Part shown: piece by piece, positions 1-13,153 of the stretch
Numbering within the stretch: the stretch's first letter is position 1
Layout of the letters: each line of letters starts with the position of its first letter
NCBI RefSeq assembly: GCF_029227915.1
Contig: NC_079880.1
Location: 19,344,501 to 19,408,500 of the forward strand
Direction: 5' to 3'
DNA from: Hydractinia symbiolongicarpus
Taxonomy: Eukaryota > Cnidaria > Hydrozoa > Anthoathecata > Hydractiniidae
DNA length: 64,000 bases
The notes under the pieces: model-generated
Databases searched by the model: none
The model's input: only the letters and a program-made list of their open reading frames with translations
Told to the model about the DNA's origin: nothing
Made by a program: the position numbers and the translations under genes

Positions 1-3000
1 TTAAAAAGAAAAATGACAATAATTCTTTTACCTTTTTAGAATTTTGACTCACTCTTGACTCAGAGATTTATCATGCTAAACTTTAGTAAATTTTCGAGCA
101 TATTTTACTTCATACAGAAGGTTAAAGCTGATTGCTTACATATCGAAGATAATTAAAAGTTGTTATGGCAACTCATACATTCCCTGGGAGAGAAAAACAA
201 CACGACGGCTTCATATCCGTGCTGTGTCTAAAAACCACATTTTTTACATAAAAACAAACCGCCTTCTGAAGAATTACGTAAAAGTTTTTTTGTAAAAATC
301 CAGTGAAATGCACATCACGCATCGATATCAAAGGAATGCCGAACTACAACAATTCGATTAGAATTTTATTGCGCATTGAGATGAGTTCAATCTTCTTCTC
401 TATTTCCACCTCCCTTCTAATCTTCATAACCCACCTATAACCTACTTCCGCAAACGCCCAACAGTGGGCAATATAAAACAATTCTTGTAAGAATTTTGTC
501 AATATTTGCCTGAGGACAATGTTTTACATCTTCATTTAAGGATTTCTTCGCTTTCTCACTTAATTTTTTAGTCAGTTTATGGCTTTTTAAGGGCTATAAG
601 AATAAAACCTTGTGGTTCGAAATGAAAATGTGTTTTTTAGGCTCTTTCTTTTGCGAAGATCTTGACACACTATGCATTTAATTTCACTATACAATAAAAC
701 CCACGTGTAGATTTTAAAGCAATATAACCCGAATTGAGTAGAACCTTTATGTAGAAGACACTTCTCTATGGCAGATACGCTTTCCACTTCCCGATGGTGT
801 CTGCTATAGGAAAGTTTGACTATAGTTTATTTAACTCCCCACGGTTTTTATTCCTGAGACTATATAGACTATAAACAGCAAGTTAGTATACTATAAACGT
901 AGAAACTCCCAGGACAAAGTCGGCGTTTAGTTGGTTGACACTAGACATGATAGCCTATTGATAAAATTTATTGAATTTCACGCTTGTGTTTTTATGAATA
1001 TAGCAAAACCTTGCCATCTCGAAGATGCATTATCTTCGAGATAGCAAATAATCAATTATCCAAACACCAATCCTTATCGTTCAGTTGTTTCCCGCAATGA
1101 AGCTGTTCGCTATTTCCAACTTCTCACGGTTTCAAAAAAAAATTTAGTCAGTCTCCAGATAGCGAACGTTGACTAATTTCTTTCAGGATAGATTTTTATT
1201 TTTCTTGCAGATCGAGACAGCTGTGAAACTGCAAAATCCTTTTGTCCATTCTTTTTTTTATCCATAAAAGTGTTTGGAGACAATCTTATTTATGCTGTCA
1301 GTTAAATAAATGCATAAATAAATGCATAAATAAATGCATAAATAAATGCATAAAGCATAAAAACAGCGCCAAGAAAGTTTATTAAATCGTCCTACTTAGT
1401 CTTTGCACGCAACAAATAAAAAACCGGGTTACCCGGTTAAGGTATTAAGACTCTCAACTGATCTCAAACTTCTCGTTACTTCTTTGTCATCATGAATAAA
1501 TAAACTTTCTTTTGCTGCTCGGTTAAGAATTTATGCTGTTAAAATTTCTGCACAGATATCGGACAGGCTTGTTACTGTCTGCTTTGCTTAAATTTCTTGC
1601 TTCAGAAAAACTAAAATGACTTATTACAGCAAGCCAGAACAGAAAATGTAGCATCTAACAGGAATGAGAGTATTTTTGATCCCCTCCTCATACCTCGGCT
1701 TTTATTGTTGTTTAATTTTGTTAGTTTCACGAACATCATAAAAGCATTTAAAAGGTGCTGAAATGCAGAATTCAGGTTTCATGAGTAAATTCCTTATACA
1801 TAGACATAGTTACCGACACTAATCAAAACACAAACTTGGCAGTATCTATAATCTCTCTATAAATAATGGCGATCAACAACAGAGTGTTCTCTATATTATA
1901 AAATGGTTGCGCCGTAGCTTTATTTCGGAGCTCCCGCAGAGTTACTTCATGCTAACATGCACGAAAATGCACGAAATAGCGATGCCCGGGATATGTAGTA
2001 TGACCAGCGAAAACTTGCGGGGTAGAAAAATAGTTTTTAAGGGACCAACGCCTGGTTATAATGTATTGGAGGATGTATTTAGTACATTACACAACTTTGC
2101 TGATTTTCCACGTGAGGTATATTCGTGTATTGACAAAACTCTCACTTGACTTAGAATTTTTACAGTACATTATTATCCTCTAATAATCAACTTATCTAAG
2201 AGAAAAATTATAATTAATAGCATGGTGCAAGAACACATTACTGGAACTCCGCCTCTTCCTATGATTATCAAGCTGAACACAGAGGTGTATATTACTACAC
2301 ACAAACTGAAGCAACTAAAGGTATTAAAATATCGAATAAATTATTCAGAATTCTGTAACTCCTCTCGTTAGATCTCTTTTTTAACGCCTTTAGTGCTGGT
2401 GTCACTGGTGACACGCAGGGCAGGTCTTTTGAGTTGCCAATTTGAAAAGGCTATATCACAACATCCCGTGACTTTTTGGATGCGGTGCGAAGTGGCGCAG
2501 CGAAATTTGTTAATTACGTTTTTTTTCAAAAATTTAAGTACAAATTTTGGAGAGAAAAATATTTAAATCGACATTATACCACACAAAAAGTCTCTTCAAG
2601 ATTGAAGTTGAACAATTTCAAATAAGATTTTAGATAAGGTCAAAAAGGTAACGTCTTTTTCAAAGACTACCACTTATCTGTTCAGTCATTGTCTTTGAAT
2701 CCTCAGAATTATTTTTGTCATGAAATTTGAACTGCGCTAGAATTGCAATTCCAACCTCTTGATAATAAGTTATCTTAATAAATCAAGTTAAATTTTCTTA
2801 CGTTTAAAATGAGTGTCAATAAAACGTCGTAATTTATTTGTTATACTGTGTCACAAGCTGTTCCGCAGAACTTCAAAAAATATGTCTTTTACTGCCCAGG
2901 GTTTGCAATAACAGGTGCCAACATCCTATTTACGAGACAAAAACAGATTACTTAATTGCAAAAAATGTTGTTCTGTTCGTAATGCTGTTCCCACTTGTTC

Positions 3001-6000
3001 CTAGCTGCTAACTTTAGGTAATATGCTGAAATCAACACGCCTACTATCAAGAAGGTTACTTGCTGCTAAGCCTAATTTCCCTGCAATCAGAAAATTCTGG
3101 GACAGCTCCATTATCACATGCCGCGCATCTCTTTCTTAATTTGCTTGTATTTTCTGAATCTCTTAAAAGATATTTTTCTTGTTAACAAGATTGATTTTGA
3201 GAATAGTTGTTACCATAGTAACAATTCATGCTTTACTAACATGTCCCATTTGGTAAAATAATTCATAATCCGGATGTTTTCAAAGTTAAATCCGCTTACT
3301 CCTTTTTAAGCGTTCTGTTAATGAATCCGATATAACCGGATACACCTATGGATATATATTACCTGTACAGAAATTTCTGAATTCGTTTTTGTCCCTTATC
3401 TGAGTGCTTTGTTTCTTTACTTAATTATTAGATTGGTGACAAACTTGCGTTGGAGAAAATTTGCATTATTTCTTTCTGACCTCGTATTTCATTTATTTAT
3501 AATCTACAGAACAAAACCAAATACTGGTTGGTCAATTACCAGAGCGGGAGGCTATTTTCAGTGCCGTAGGAAGCAAATTGGTTTTATAATGGCTTAATCT
3601 TAGTGTTGCTGAGAGAAAATTACAGCCTCTGCTGAAAAAGATACCTCAAACAATCAAATTAAAATAAATAAAGTTTACAAATCTTTACCATAATGGCAGC
3701 TATTCTACACACTAGCGCTTTTCAAACGAAACATGATTATCCTGGTAACTATTAGTAAAGTGCTGCATCGTGTAAGCATGTCACGATAATTAGTAGCTCT
3801 CAGCTCCCTTTTGTAACAAAATAAATATTTTACCACACAAATGTCAGCAAAGAGCGATCATAACAACAATAACAATAATAGCAACAACAACAACAAATAA
3901 AAACAATAACAAATAAAAACAACTACAACAAACGATAAAACGATAAAAAATTGCATGTTTCTTTCCTTTATACCACTTACTTTATCAGTCACCACAAAAC
4001 ACATCTTGACTTCTTGTGGATATCAGTTATGTTGACACAATTCTTACTGTCGGATAATTATCTGAAACATGTTGAGAGAAAGAGATGAAAGATTATGATA
4101 AACTCTTGAAATAATAGCTTTCTTGTTGAAACTTTTGCTTTGTTTGTTAATATAATTAGTAAAAATTTTATAAAGTGTCACTCAGTTTAGACATCTCATT
4201 CAAAAGAAAAGAGACTTCTGCATATTGTGAATGTTAGGCTGGACACATCTTTCTTTCAGTTAGACCCTCTTTTTAAAGTCGATAGTAAACAAATGCCCTG
4301 GGCGCCAGAACAGGATTTTATACAATTTAAGGTTTTGTTATGTCACCTAAAGGACGGTTTACAAAAATTGTAGACTCGGCACTTACTCAGGATTTACAAT
4401 CCATAGTTATTGTATAAAGAAAGAATGTTCTTCATTTTGAAAAATAAAACGAAAATGGGCATTACCGAATTTGGGAAATTTTAATCTGGATTCTTATTTA
4501 ACTGTGAGCGCTTATTTGAAACGCAAGTCAAGCTTTAATACATCTCTTTAGTTTTCATAGACGTTAACTCATACAAGCCAGGAAAACGACGTATAAATAT
4601 GTCTTTTGACAATTAGAAAACAAATTAAAACCAAATTATTTTTATACAAATGGCGTTCCGTGCATAAGAATGTGACATTATCGACGTACCAGCAGCGATC
4701 TTTGTCATTACATGGAAACATTCTTCATTTCCATAGCAACAACATATTTAGAAGGAAGAGACACGGTTAACAACAGCGAAACAAGACATCTTAAATCGCT
4801 TTTTATAAAAGCTCAATGACGCAACAACAGATAAATAAGATATTCGTTTTGAACACCTTCCCTAAGAAGGAAAGCTGCACGTTTCCAACCTAAACAATTA
4901 TTTTGATTGACATACCGCAGGTAAGGATGACGTGTCTACTGGCTAAGATAAAAATGTACCTGATCAAAACTAAATATAACTAAATATAACACAACAAAAC
5001 AACCTTGGAATCCCGTTTTGGCATTATCTGAATTTTGATTTATATTCTATGACCTCAGCTCAGATGTTACAGCAAAGAGGTTTAAAGACATCCTTGGTCA
5101 CAGGACCGATTTTTATCTTTTTTTACAGCCTTGATACTTGATTGAATAAGCTGCTATAACGGAGCAACACTTGTGTGTGTTTTAATGCGTGTTTTTTTTA
5201 GCGTTTTCCTTATCCTTCACGATATCTTAACCTTGTCCCTCGTTTCGCTCGTTCAATTCCTAAACTTTGCTTGGTGTTCAACCCTATCACGAAGTCTAAA
5301 ATCAACTTTGACTTGCTCTGCAACAATTGAAACTATATGCGAGGGTAGTTAATAATAAGGATACACTTCTTCACAATTGTGAGGAATTTTAAAACAGTGC
5401 AGTTTTATAATCTTAAGGTCTGAAATAAATCAGCCAGTGTTACACGAAAGCCACTGACGTGCCGTGTTTTTTTTATAAACGGCTCATTTTGTAATACTTG
5501 GCGCGTTTTATAATAAAAGCAGGTCGACCTTTTCTTTTTCTATTTCATATGATGAACACCCCAGAGTATCTGATATAACATAACTACTTTTCTGGATAGC
5601 TCCTGGTATTGTCACTATTTCCACTGCGCATTGTCTAGTTGGTAGAGAAATGTTGACAAAGAAGTTGTGAGCTTGAGACTATACCAGCTATGTAGAAACA
5701 TTGATAAAAACATGTTAATAATGTAAAAAAACAAAAATTTATAGGCATATTTTTCAAACTAAACAAATTTTTTACATGTTTTTACGAGGACTTCAAAATG
5801 GCGAGTCGACGTTCTCAACTTGTTCTGCATAGTTTTTCGCGACTAGAAAATGAACAGAATTTTTTTTGTGAGAAGTCCCGTCAACACTAACCACTTTCTA
5901 AATGTGACATATATTACCGCGACTATTTCTAAAGTAGTATCAGCGCATCCCAAACACATACAGCTAGCTTATTAGTAGTTGTAGACTAGTTGTATGCCCG

Positions 6001-6795
6001 CTTGAAAATTTACATATATGGAGTGAATATAAATTTTTTAATGAATCATCCTGGATACGTAGAAATGAAGGAAATTCACGACATAAATCGTAAAATTAAC
6101 TTTTTTTGGTCGTGAGGTTTATTTTAAATCATAAAGGCAAGTTAATGCACCATTACTTTTGCGTCAAAACTTTAGTTTGCGTTAATTGCTTCTTTTTAAA
6201 AATTTAGTTTTATAAAATACAAATCATTTTTATAAGAGATGTTTAATCGCCGCCGTTGTAAAGAAATGTAGAAAATAAACTAGCCTTAGCCTTTCGCAGA
6301 CAAACAAGTAAGAAGCAAGTAGCATATTAGTACATCAGATTAGTTCCATGTACTCACAACTCTAGAGTAAAAAGACACTAATAGTTAAAATATCAAACAA
6401 AATTCACTAAATTCACCGTTAATATATATTGTTATTTTAGCCCAAATTCCTAAAAATAATTTAGTGGCAGAAATGAAATTGAGAGCCAACGAACAATAAA
6501 AATTTCTCGTTTTAAATTAAGCAAAGGTTTTTACGGAAACAAACCTGAAGTACCTACCATCTTGGAAGTTTATTACCTGCTGATATAAAAATTAGTAAGT
6601 ATGAAAAAATCCGTTGATTTGATTGGCTAACTGCTTATTAAAACAAGGATTTGTATGGAGCCATACTAACTGGGATTGAGAAGCCATTATTAAAATAACA
6701 CCATAAAAACGTAAACAAATAAAAAACAGATTTCTACATCACACAAGAAAATTGCTCATCTAAAGTCATCTATTCGTTTCAATTCGGCTTTCTTT
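1..6795. other. A+T-rich non-coding stretch, no gene supported
   Basis: No reading frame here has recognisable domain content. The longest one (1907-2149, plus) has no in-frame ATG at its start and matches no family I know. The only structure I see is simple-sequence DNA at about 1.3 kb and 3.86-3.93 kb (CAA/AAC-rich). It could be intergenic or intronic. Confidence 0.5.
1303..1355 (+). repeat. Short tandem repeat, 12-bp unit
   Basis: About four head-to-tail copies of AAATAAATGCAT occur here with almost no variation, then decay into 'aaagcataaa'. It is a simple minisatellite-like array. Confidence 0.85.
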
Positions 6796-6796
6796 A

Positions 6797-7412
6797 ATTC
6801 AATGATGTAATCGTAATCTCGGTTTCAAAAGGAGGCCTGTATGGACAGAATTGCAAAAAAAATAGTGGTAAGCGAAGTGGATTTGCAAAGAAGCCTGACA
6901 AATTTAGAAATATTTCTCAGACGCCTATGAATCAAAATATTCATAAATCGTTGTTAAAAAACATAGATGTTGATGTTACAGTAAAATTGAACGCTAAAGA
7001 AGAATTATCTATCCTGGATATTTTTCCATTATTTACTAGACGAGAAATCGATCAACATGTCGTCCAATGTGGTAGATTAAAGAAATTACACATAAAAAGA
7101 ACGTTAGAAATGTGGTTCAAATTTAAGGAGGAAAGTTCATTTACAGCTCAGCCATTGAAATATTTTTTAGCTAATGTTCATTGTCAGGCTAGTATGAAAA
7201 AAGTCTGGAAGAGTTCTGGAAGTTATGCAAAATGCAACTGTCCCGCAGACATGAGTAGCTACTGCGATTATGTCTTGGCCCTATTGCTAGAATTAGTTGA
7301 ACACCCCCTCAATAACCTAAAGCGAGTTCCAACAGAAAAAGCCTGCACTAGTGTTTTAATAAAGTGTGTGTGTGTCACAGTTTTTACATTTTTCATCTGC
7401 CTCTATAGTTAA
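6797..7412 (+). pseudogene. SWIM zinc-finger protein fragment (multicopy cnidarian family)
   Basis: The frame is open from just after a TAA at about 6794, so the ATG at 6927 is probably internal to a larger exon or gene. The N-terminal part is basic (GKRSGFAKKPDKFRN). It is followed by a segment with DIFPLFTRREIDQHV, then HCQASMKKVW and a SWIM-like zinc-binding block, CNCPADMSSYCDYVLALLLEL. In SWIM domains the pattern is CxC-n-CxH; here the final His is replaced by Tyr (CDY). The frame then reads ACTS, which in relatives continues into a conserved C-terminus, but here it runs into a GT-rich tract and a stop. Family members often occur as dispersed copies with YqaJ-like recombinase relatives. 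I read this as a truncated, probably non-functional copy. An exon ending near 7355 is the alternative. Confidence 0.6.
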
Positions 7413-7879
7413 AATATCTTAACCGTCATGGTCATCATCCAAATCTTCATTTTCACTGGCAGTGGCTGAGAATAACCTCAAACGCTTACATGGGGATTTT
7501 CTTGTGTTTTTCATTTGTGGTGTTTGAAAATACACTAGGAACTGTTCCTGGTTTTAATGTCCTTATTCCCCCTTCATGGCTCACCTTAATTACATTTAAG
7601 AATTTGGTGATGAAAAGGTCAACATAAACGACATGCCGCAAAGACGGTGTAGACAAATCTGTACTCTCTTTGCAAGGGTGCATTTCATAAGAATACCAAA
7701 TTTACAATTTTTTTAACTTATCCTAGGTAAGAGCATTGGTTTGATTTAAAAAAAAATGGTTTGAAATATTTGAGGTGCATATTATGCGGAATCTAACGTA
7801 GACCACGAAGGTTTAATTACTTTCTTAAATTGATGTAAACATTTATTATATATGATCTCTTTAAATAACTTCACAATTA
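7413..7879. other. Non-coding spacer before Helitron array
   Basis: No coding potential is recognisable. The stretch separates the SWIM fragment from the first Helitron 5' end at 7880. Confidence 0.4.
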
Positions 7880-8392
7880 TCTATATATTAATACGCCTTG
7901 TGTGTGTGTGCGCACGGTGAGGCCACGTCACACAAATCACAGGTCACTTTCTTACGACGTGGCGTTACGCTAAAATTTACCAAGTTAAAGAAAACGCAAA
8001 TCAGGGGGTTACTATATAAATATTTAATTCTCTTTTCTTATTTTTTTTTTAAAATAAAACTCTTTTTCCTTACTCATTAAAACTAAATTTTATTTTAATT
8101 TCAAATGGTTTTATTTGTTTTTTTGTTGTAAAAGCCCCGCTGGTCGTTTGGGATAGAATAATTAAATTTTACCCCCGGTTTACCATGTGCGCGCCGTATC
8201 TCACGGAAACAAAGTTTATTAACTGAAAAATGAAAACCGAAGCGAAGAAAGTTGTCTCTTTTTCAAAGCAATCCTGAAAAAAGTTATTTCAAACAAGGTT
8301 TACTCATCACGAGGTTAGATTAACGCTTATTTGTTTCTTCTATCTTTTTTGTGTTCTGGGACCGAAGTTGCTTTCTTTTAAAAAAACTATCG
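7880..8392 (+). mobile_element. Helitron-like element A, 5' portion only
   Basis: It starts with TCTATATATTAATACGCC directly after an A, as expected for a Helitron 5' end. It appears identical by eye to the first 513 bp of the next element (8393-8905), then stops abruptly at 'ctatcg', where a new TC start begins. The 3' half and the hairpin/CTAG terminus are absent, so this is a partial duplication. The short reading frame inside it (7898-8080) recurs in each copy and is not a gene. Confidence 0.75.
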
Positions 8393-10402
8393 TCTATATA
8401 TTAATACGCCTTGTGTGTGTGTGCGCACGGTGAGGCCACGTCACACAAATCACAGGTCACTTTCTTACGACGTGGCGTTACGCTAAAATTTACCAAGTTA
8501 AAGAAAACGCAAATCAGGGGGTTACTATATAAATATTTAATTCTCTTTTCTTATTTTTTTTTTAAAATAAAACTCTTTTTCCTTACTCATTAAAACTAAA
8601 TTTTATTTTAATTTCAAATGGTTTTATTTGTTTTTTTGTTGTAAAAGCCCCGCTGGTCGTTTGGGATAGAATAATTAAATTTTACCCCCGGTTTACCATG
8701 TGCGCGCCGTATCTCACGGAAACAAAGTTTATTAACTGAAAAATGAAAACCGAAGCGAAGAAAGTTGTCTCTTTTTCAAAGCAATCCTGAAAAAAGTTAT
8801 TTCAAACAAGGTTTACTCATCACGAGGTTAGATTAACGCTTATTTGTTTCTTCTATCTTTTTTGTGTTCTGGGACCGAAGTTGCTTTCTTTTAAAAAAAC
8901 TATCGAATTCGAATGATAATTCGAATCTAAGAAGTAAAGAACAAAACTGTTGTCATTGTAGAGCGACTGTTGATGTCGAGCGAGAATAAAAAAAGTTTAT
9001 GTTGTTGCCAGAAATATTTGTTATAAAGAAGAAAAACGTACGATGATAAAACGTCAAAAAGAGAACTGATTGGAAATGTATCAGACAATTGTAGCTAGCT
9101 ATACATTTTCAATTTGTTTTCTTTGGGATGAAGCGAAGTTTAATAATCGAAGTAAAAAACTGATTGGTCTTTTATCCACAGACGCTAGCTAACTGAGAAA
9201 GCCAAAGAAAGGCAGGTGTGTTGTTTAGTTTATCTGGTAAAGAGATAAGTTTAGGTGTGTAACGTTTTTTTTAACCGTTTTAACTTTCAGAGCTCAGCTT
9301 TTCCTTTAAATTTTTAGTTCCTTGTTGCGTCTTGAGCTTAAATGCGTTTTCTTTTGACACAATTTTTATAAGAATCTAAAATGTAAAGCGACGTTTTGAA
9401 GCCGTTTACACGCTTCCAGCTAAACTTTCCCCTTAATATGAAGTTAAATATGTTTTGTCTTTAGCCTGAACATATTTAACATTTTTTGTAAGAATATACT
9501 CTAAACAATTGGTCAGAATATCCTAAGAATATGTCTCAGCTTGGTTGTTTCTTTTAATATTAAAAATTTGTATGACTGAACCTCTTTCTCTCCAAAACAA
9601 TGGGCAAGTACACCAGGGAAAGCTAAGAACATGAAGGCGGAAACGAAAAAAACACTATTCTTATAAAATACAGCGTGTATATAATAGAGAAGATTTTATA
9701 TAAAATGTTGAAAGTATTTTTTTGTTGTTACTGTTTTTAACGCTACGAAGTGGTTGATGTCGTTATAATAAACCTTAATGTAAACAAAGTTAAATCAATG
9801 TTTACATCTGTTACGTTACCGTTTAAAATATTATTCGATTCTTCAATTCGAAAACACTGCATTGCTATCATGCACTGCACGTTTGCGCATTGGGAAGGTT
9901 GCTATATGTAATAGACTAAATAGCTAATTTGGTATGATGCGTTAGAATCTGTACGTTGTGGAAACTTTGCAATAACCTTATTTGTGTGACTTATCGATTT
10001 TTTCTAATGTCTGGTATACCATTTTCCCTTTTATATTTCGGGCATGGCAAAGCAAGTAAATAGTTTTAACAGATTTGTTAGCCACCTTTGATTTTGTTAA
10101 ACTTTTTGCATTTTTATGTTGCTGGACATGCTTATATTTTTAAGCGTTCTGTTTCAGCGGGTACAAATATAACGCAGATTGTGAGAAACTTCAATCCCAG
10201 GGTTTTTTTCTCTTTTATTGTTATTTTTTTATTGCTGCACATATTTATTTTTTTGGACGTTTTGTTCTAGTGGTTATAAACTAGAATAATACAAATTGTG
10301 ACTTTTAAAAATTCATATTACTGTGTTGTATGTTTTTGTTTGGTATCCCTTACATCGGTTTAATGAGAGATTCAGTGGATTCCCCCACGGGTATTCAGCT
10401 AG
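8393..10402 (+). mobile_element. Helitron-like element B, full length, non-autonomous
   Basis: It is 2010 bp long, starts TCTATATATTAATACGCC and ends with the stem-forming GTGGATTCCCCCAC region 10 bases before a terminal CTAG. There is no Rep/helicase coding sequence, so it is non-autonomous. It is followed without spacer by element C, whose sequence is nearly the same. A diverged minus-strand relative lies at 56.5-58.0 kb. No terminal inverted repeats are present, which argues against a cut-and-paste element. Confidence 0.78.
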
Positions 10403-12403
10403 TCTATATATTAATACGCCTTGTGTGTGTGTGCGCACGGTGAGGCCACGTCACACAAATCACAGGTCACTTTCTTACGACGTGGCGTTACGCTAAAATT
10501 TACCAAGTTAAAGAAAACGCAAATCAGGGGGTTACTATATAAATATTTAATTCTCTTTTCTTATTTTTTTTTTAAAATAAAACTCTTTTTCCTTACTCAT
10601 TAAAACTAAATTTTATTTTAATTTCAAATGGTTTTATTTGTTTTTTTGTTGTAAAAGCCCCGCTGGTCGTTTGGGATAGAATAATTAAATTTTACCTCCG
10701 GTTTACCATGTGCGCGCCGTATCTCACGGAAACAAAGTTTATTAACTGAAAAATGAAAACCGAAGCGAAGAAAGTTGTCTCTTTTTCAAAGTAATCCTGA
10801 AAAAAGTTATTTCAAACAAGGTTTACTCATCACGAGGTTAGATTAAAGCTTATTTGTTTCTTCTATCTTTTTTGTGTTCTGGGACCGAAGTTGCTTTCTT
10901 TTAAAAAAACTATCGAATTCGAATGATAATTCGAATCTAAGAAGTAAAGAACAAAACTGTTGTCATTGTAGAGCGACTGTTGATGTCGAGCAAGAATAAA
11001 AAAAGTTTATGTTGTTGCCAGAAATGTCTGTTATAAAGAAGAAAAACGTACGATAATATAACGTCAAAAAGAGAACTGATTGGAAATGTATCAGACAATT
11101 GTAGCTAGCTATACATTTTCAATTTGTTTTCTTTGGGATGAAGCGAAGTTTAATAATCGAAGTAAAAAACTGATTGGTCTTTTATCCAGAGACGCTAGCT
11201 AACTGAGAAAGCCAAAGAAAGGCAGGTGTGTTGTTTAGTTTATCTGGTAAAGAGATAAGTTTAGGTGTGTAACGTTTTTTTTAACCGTTTTAACTTTCAG
11301 AGCTCAGCTTTTCCTTTAAATTTTTAGTTCCTTGTTGCGTCTTGAGCTTAAATGCGTTTTCTTTTGACACAATTTTTATAAGAATCTAAAATGTAAAGCG
11401 ACGTTTTTAAGCCGTTTACACGCTTCCAGCTAAACTTTCCCTTTAATATGAAGTTAAATATGTTTTGTCTTTAGCCTGAACATATTTAACATTTTTTGTA
11501 AGAATATACTCTAAACAATGGGTCAGAATATCCTAAGAATATGTCTAAGCTTGGTTGTTTCTTTTAATATAAAAATTTGTATGACTGAACCTCTTTCTCT
11601 CCAAAACAATGGGCAAGTACACCAGGGAAAGCTAAGAACATGAAGGCGGAAACGAAAAAAAACACTATTCTTATAAAATACAGCGTGTATATAATAGAGA
11701 AGAGTTTATATAAAATGTAGAAAGTATTTTTTCGTTGTTACTGTTTTTAACGCTACGAAGTGGTTGATGTCGTTATAATAAACCTTAATGTAAACAAAGT
11801 TAAATCAATGTTTACATCTGTTACGTTACCGTTTAAAATAATATTCGATTCTTCAATTCGAAAACACTGCATTGTTATCATGCACTGCACGTTTGCGCAT
11901 TGGGAAGGTTGCTATATGTAATAGACTAAATAGCTAATTTGGTATGATGCATTAGAATCTGTACGTTGTGGAAACTTTGCAATAACCTTATTTGTGTGAC
12001 TTATCGATTTTTTCTAATGTCTGGTATACCATTTTCCCTTTTATATTTCGGGCATGGCAAAGCAAGTATATAGTTTTAACAGATTTGTTAGCCACCTTCG
12101 ATTTTGTTAAACTTTTTGCATTTTTATGTTGCTGGACATGCTTATCGTTCTGTTTCAGCGGGTACAAATATAACGCAGATTGTGAGCAACTTCAATCCCA
12201 GGGTTTTTTTCTCCTTTATTGTTATTTTTTTATTGCTGCACATATTTATTTTTTTGGACGTTTTGTTTTAGTGGTTATAAACTAGAATAATACAAATTGT
12301 GACTTTTAAAAATTCATATTACTGTGTTGTATGTTTTTGTTTGGTATCCCTTACATCGGTTTAATGAGAGATTCAGTGGATTCCCCCACGGGTATTCAGC
12401 TAG
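10403..12403 (+). mobile_element. Helitron-like element C, tandem copy of B
   Basis: It is 2001 bp long and collinear with element B. It differs by scattered substitutions and small indels, including loss of about 9 bp near 12146, which largely explains the length difference. It starts at TC immediately after the CTAG of B and ends at CTAG with the TC of element D directly following. It carries the same 5' frame (10421-10603) as A and B, which encodes no recognisable protein. Confidence 0.78.
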
Positions 12404-12424
12404 TCTATATAATAATACGCCAGT

Positions 12425-12465
<41 letters not shown>

Positions 12466-13153
12466 GACTTTTGCAAAGTGGATAAAATTTTTTTGATAAA
12501 GTCTATAAAACATCGTCTATAAATTTGTTCTGTAAATTACCAAACTTTGACGTTAAAGCAATATTGACGTCAAAGGAAAGTATATTAAGATTAGTGAAGC
12601 CATTGCATTGCACTTTTAAATTTAAGGCTAAATAACTTGGAAACGGATGGAAATAACTGACGTCATCCCCTGCGTAGGTAACTAGGGACCACCTGTGACC
12701 AATTTTGGTAAGTTTCCCAAACCTAGTTCCCCAAATCTGTTTCGGGAATGGCTGGTTGTTGACGTCACCAAAAAACCTTCCCTAATATCTCTGCAACCGT
12801 TTGTCAAAAATACTCGATCCTATACATTTTCTTGATCAGCGTTTTAAGACCTATACAATGAAGGCAGCAGGTATACAAATTTAGAAAAAAAATTTGTTTT
12901 TTTCTTTAAAATTTTTGCTGACGTCAGCAAAATTTTAAAACCCTTATATCTCATTAACCGCTAATCAAAAAGACATGATCGTACACATTTTCTTGGTCAA
13001 CGTTTTAACCTCTGCACAGTACAGGCAACGAATAAACTAAATTTCGCCAAAAATTTTTAATTGCACTGCTGACGTCAGCAAAAAATCTAAAACAACCTAT
13101 TGTTCCATTGTCCTTCTGCCTAAGTGGATTTTTCCACGGGCCTTATCGACTAG
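12404..13153 (+). mobile_element. Helitron-like element D with TCTG microsatellite
   Basis: It starts TCTATATAATAATACGCC and then has about ten TCTG units (from about 12425). It ends with the hairpin GTGGATTTTTCCACGGG, a short spacer, and CTAG. It is 750 bp long. The middle contains repeated 'gacgtca' motifs and AAAATTTTAAAACCC-type segments, related to fragments near both opsin genes (about 41.39 and 49.31 kb). It abuts C on the left and E on the right. Confidence 0.8.

Noticed and set aside
1907-2149. 80-residue frame as a gene
   Set aside because: No ATG at its start, no homologous family recognised and no flanking splice or polyadenylation evidence.
7898-10603. Three identical 60-residue frames as a conserved small gene
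   Set aside because: They are identical only because the host Helitron-like element is duplicated; there is no independent conservation or family signal.
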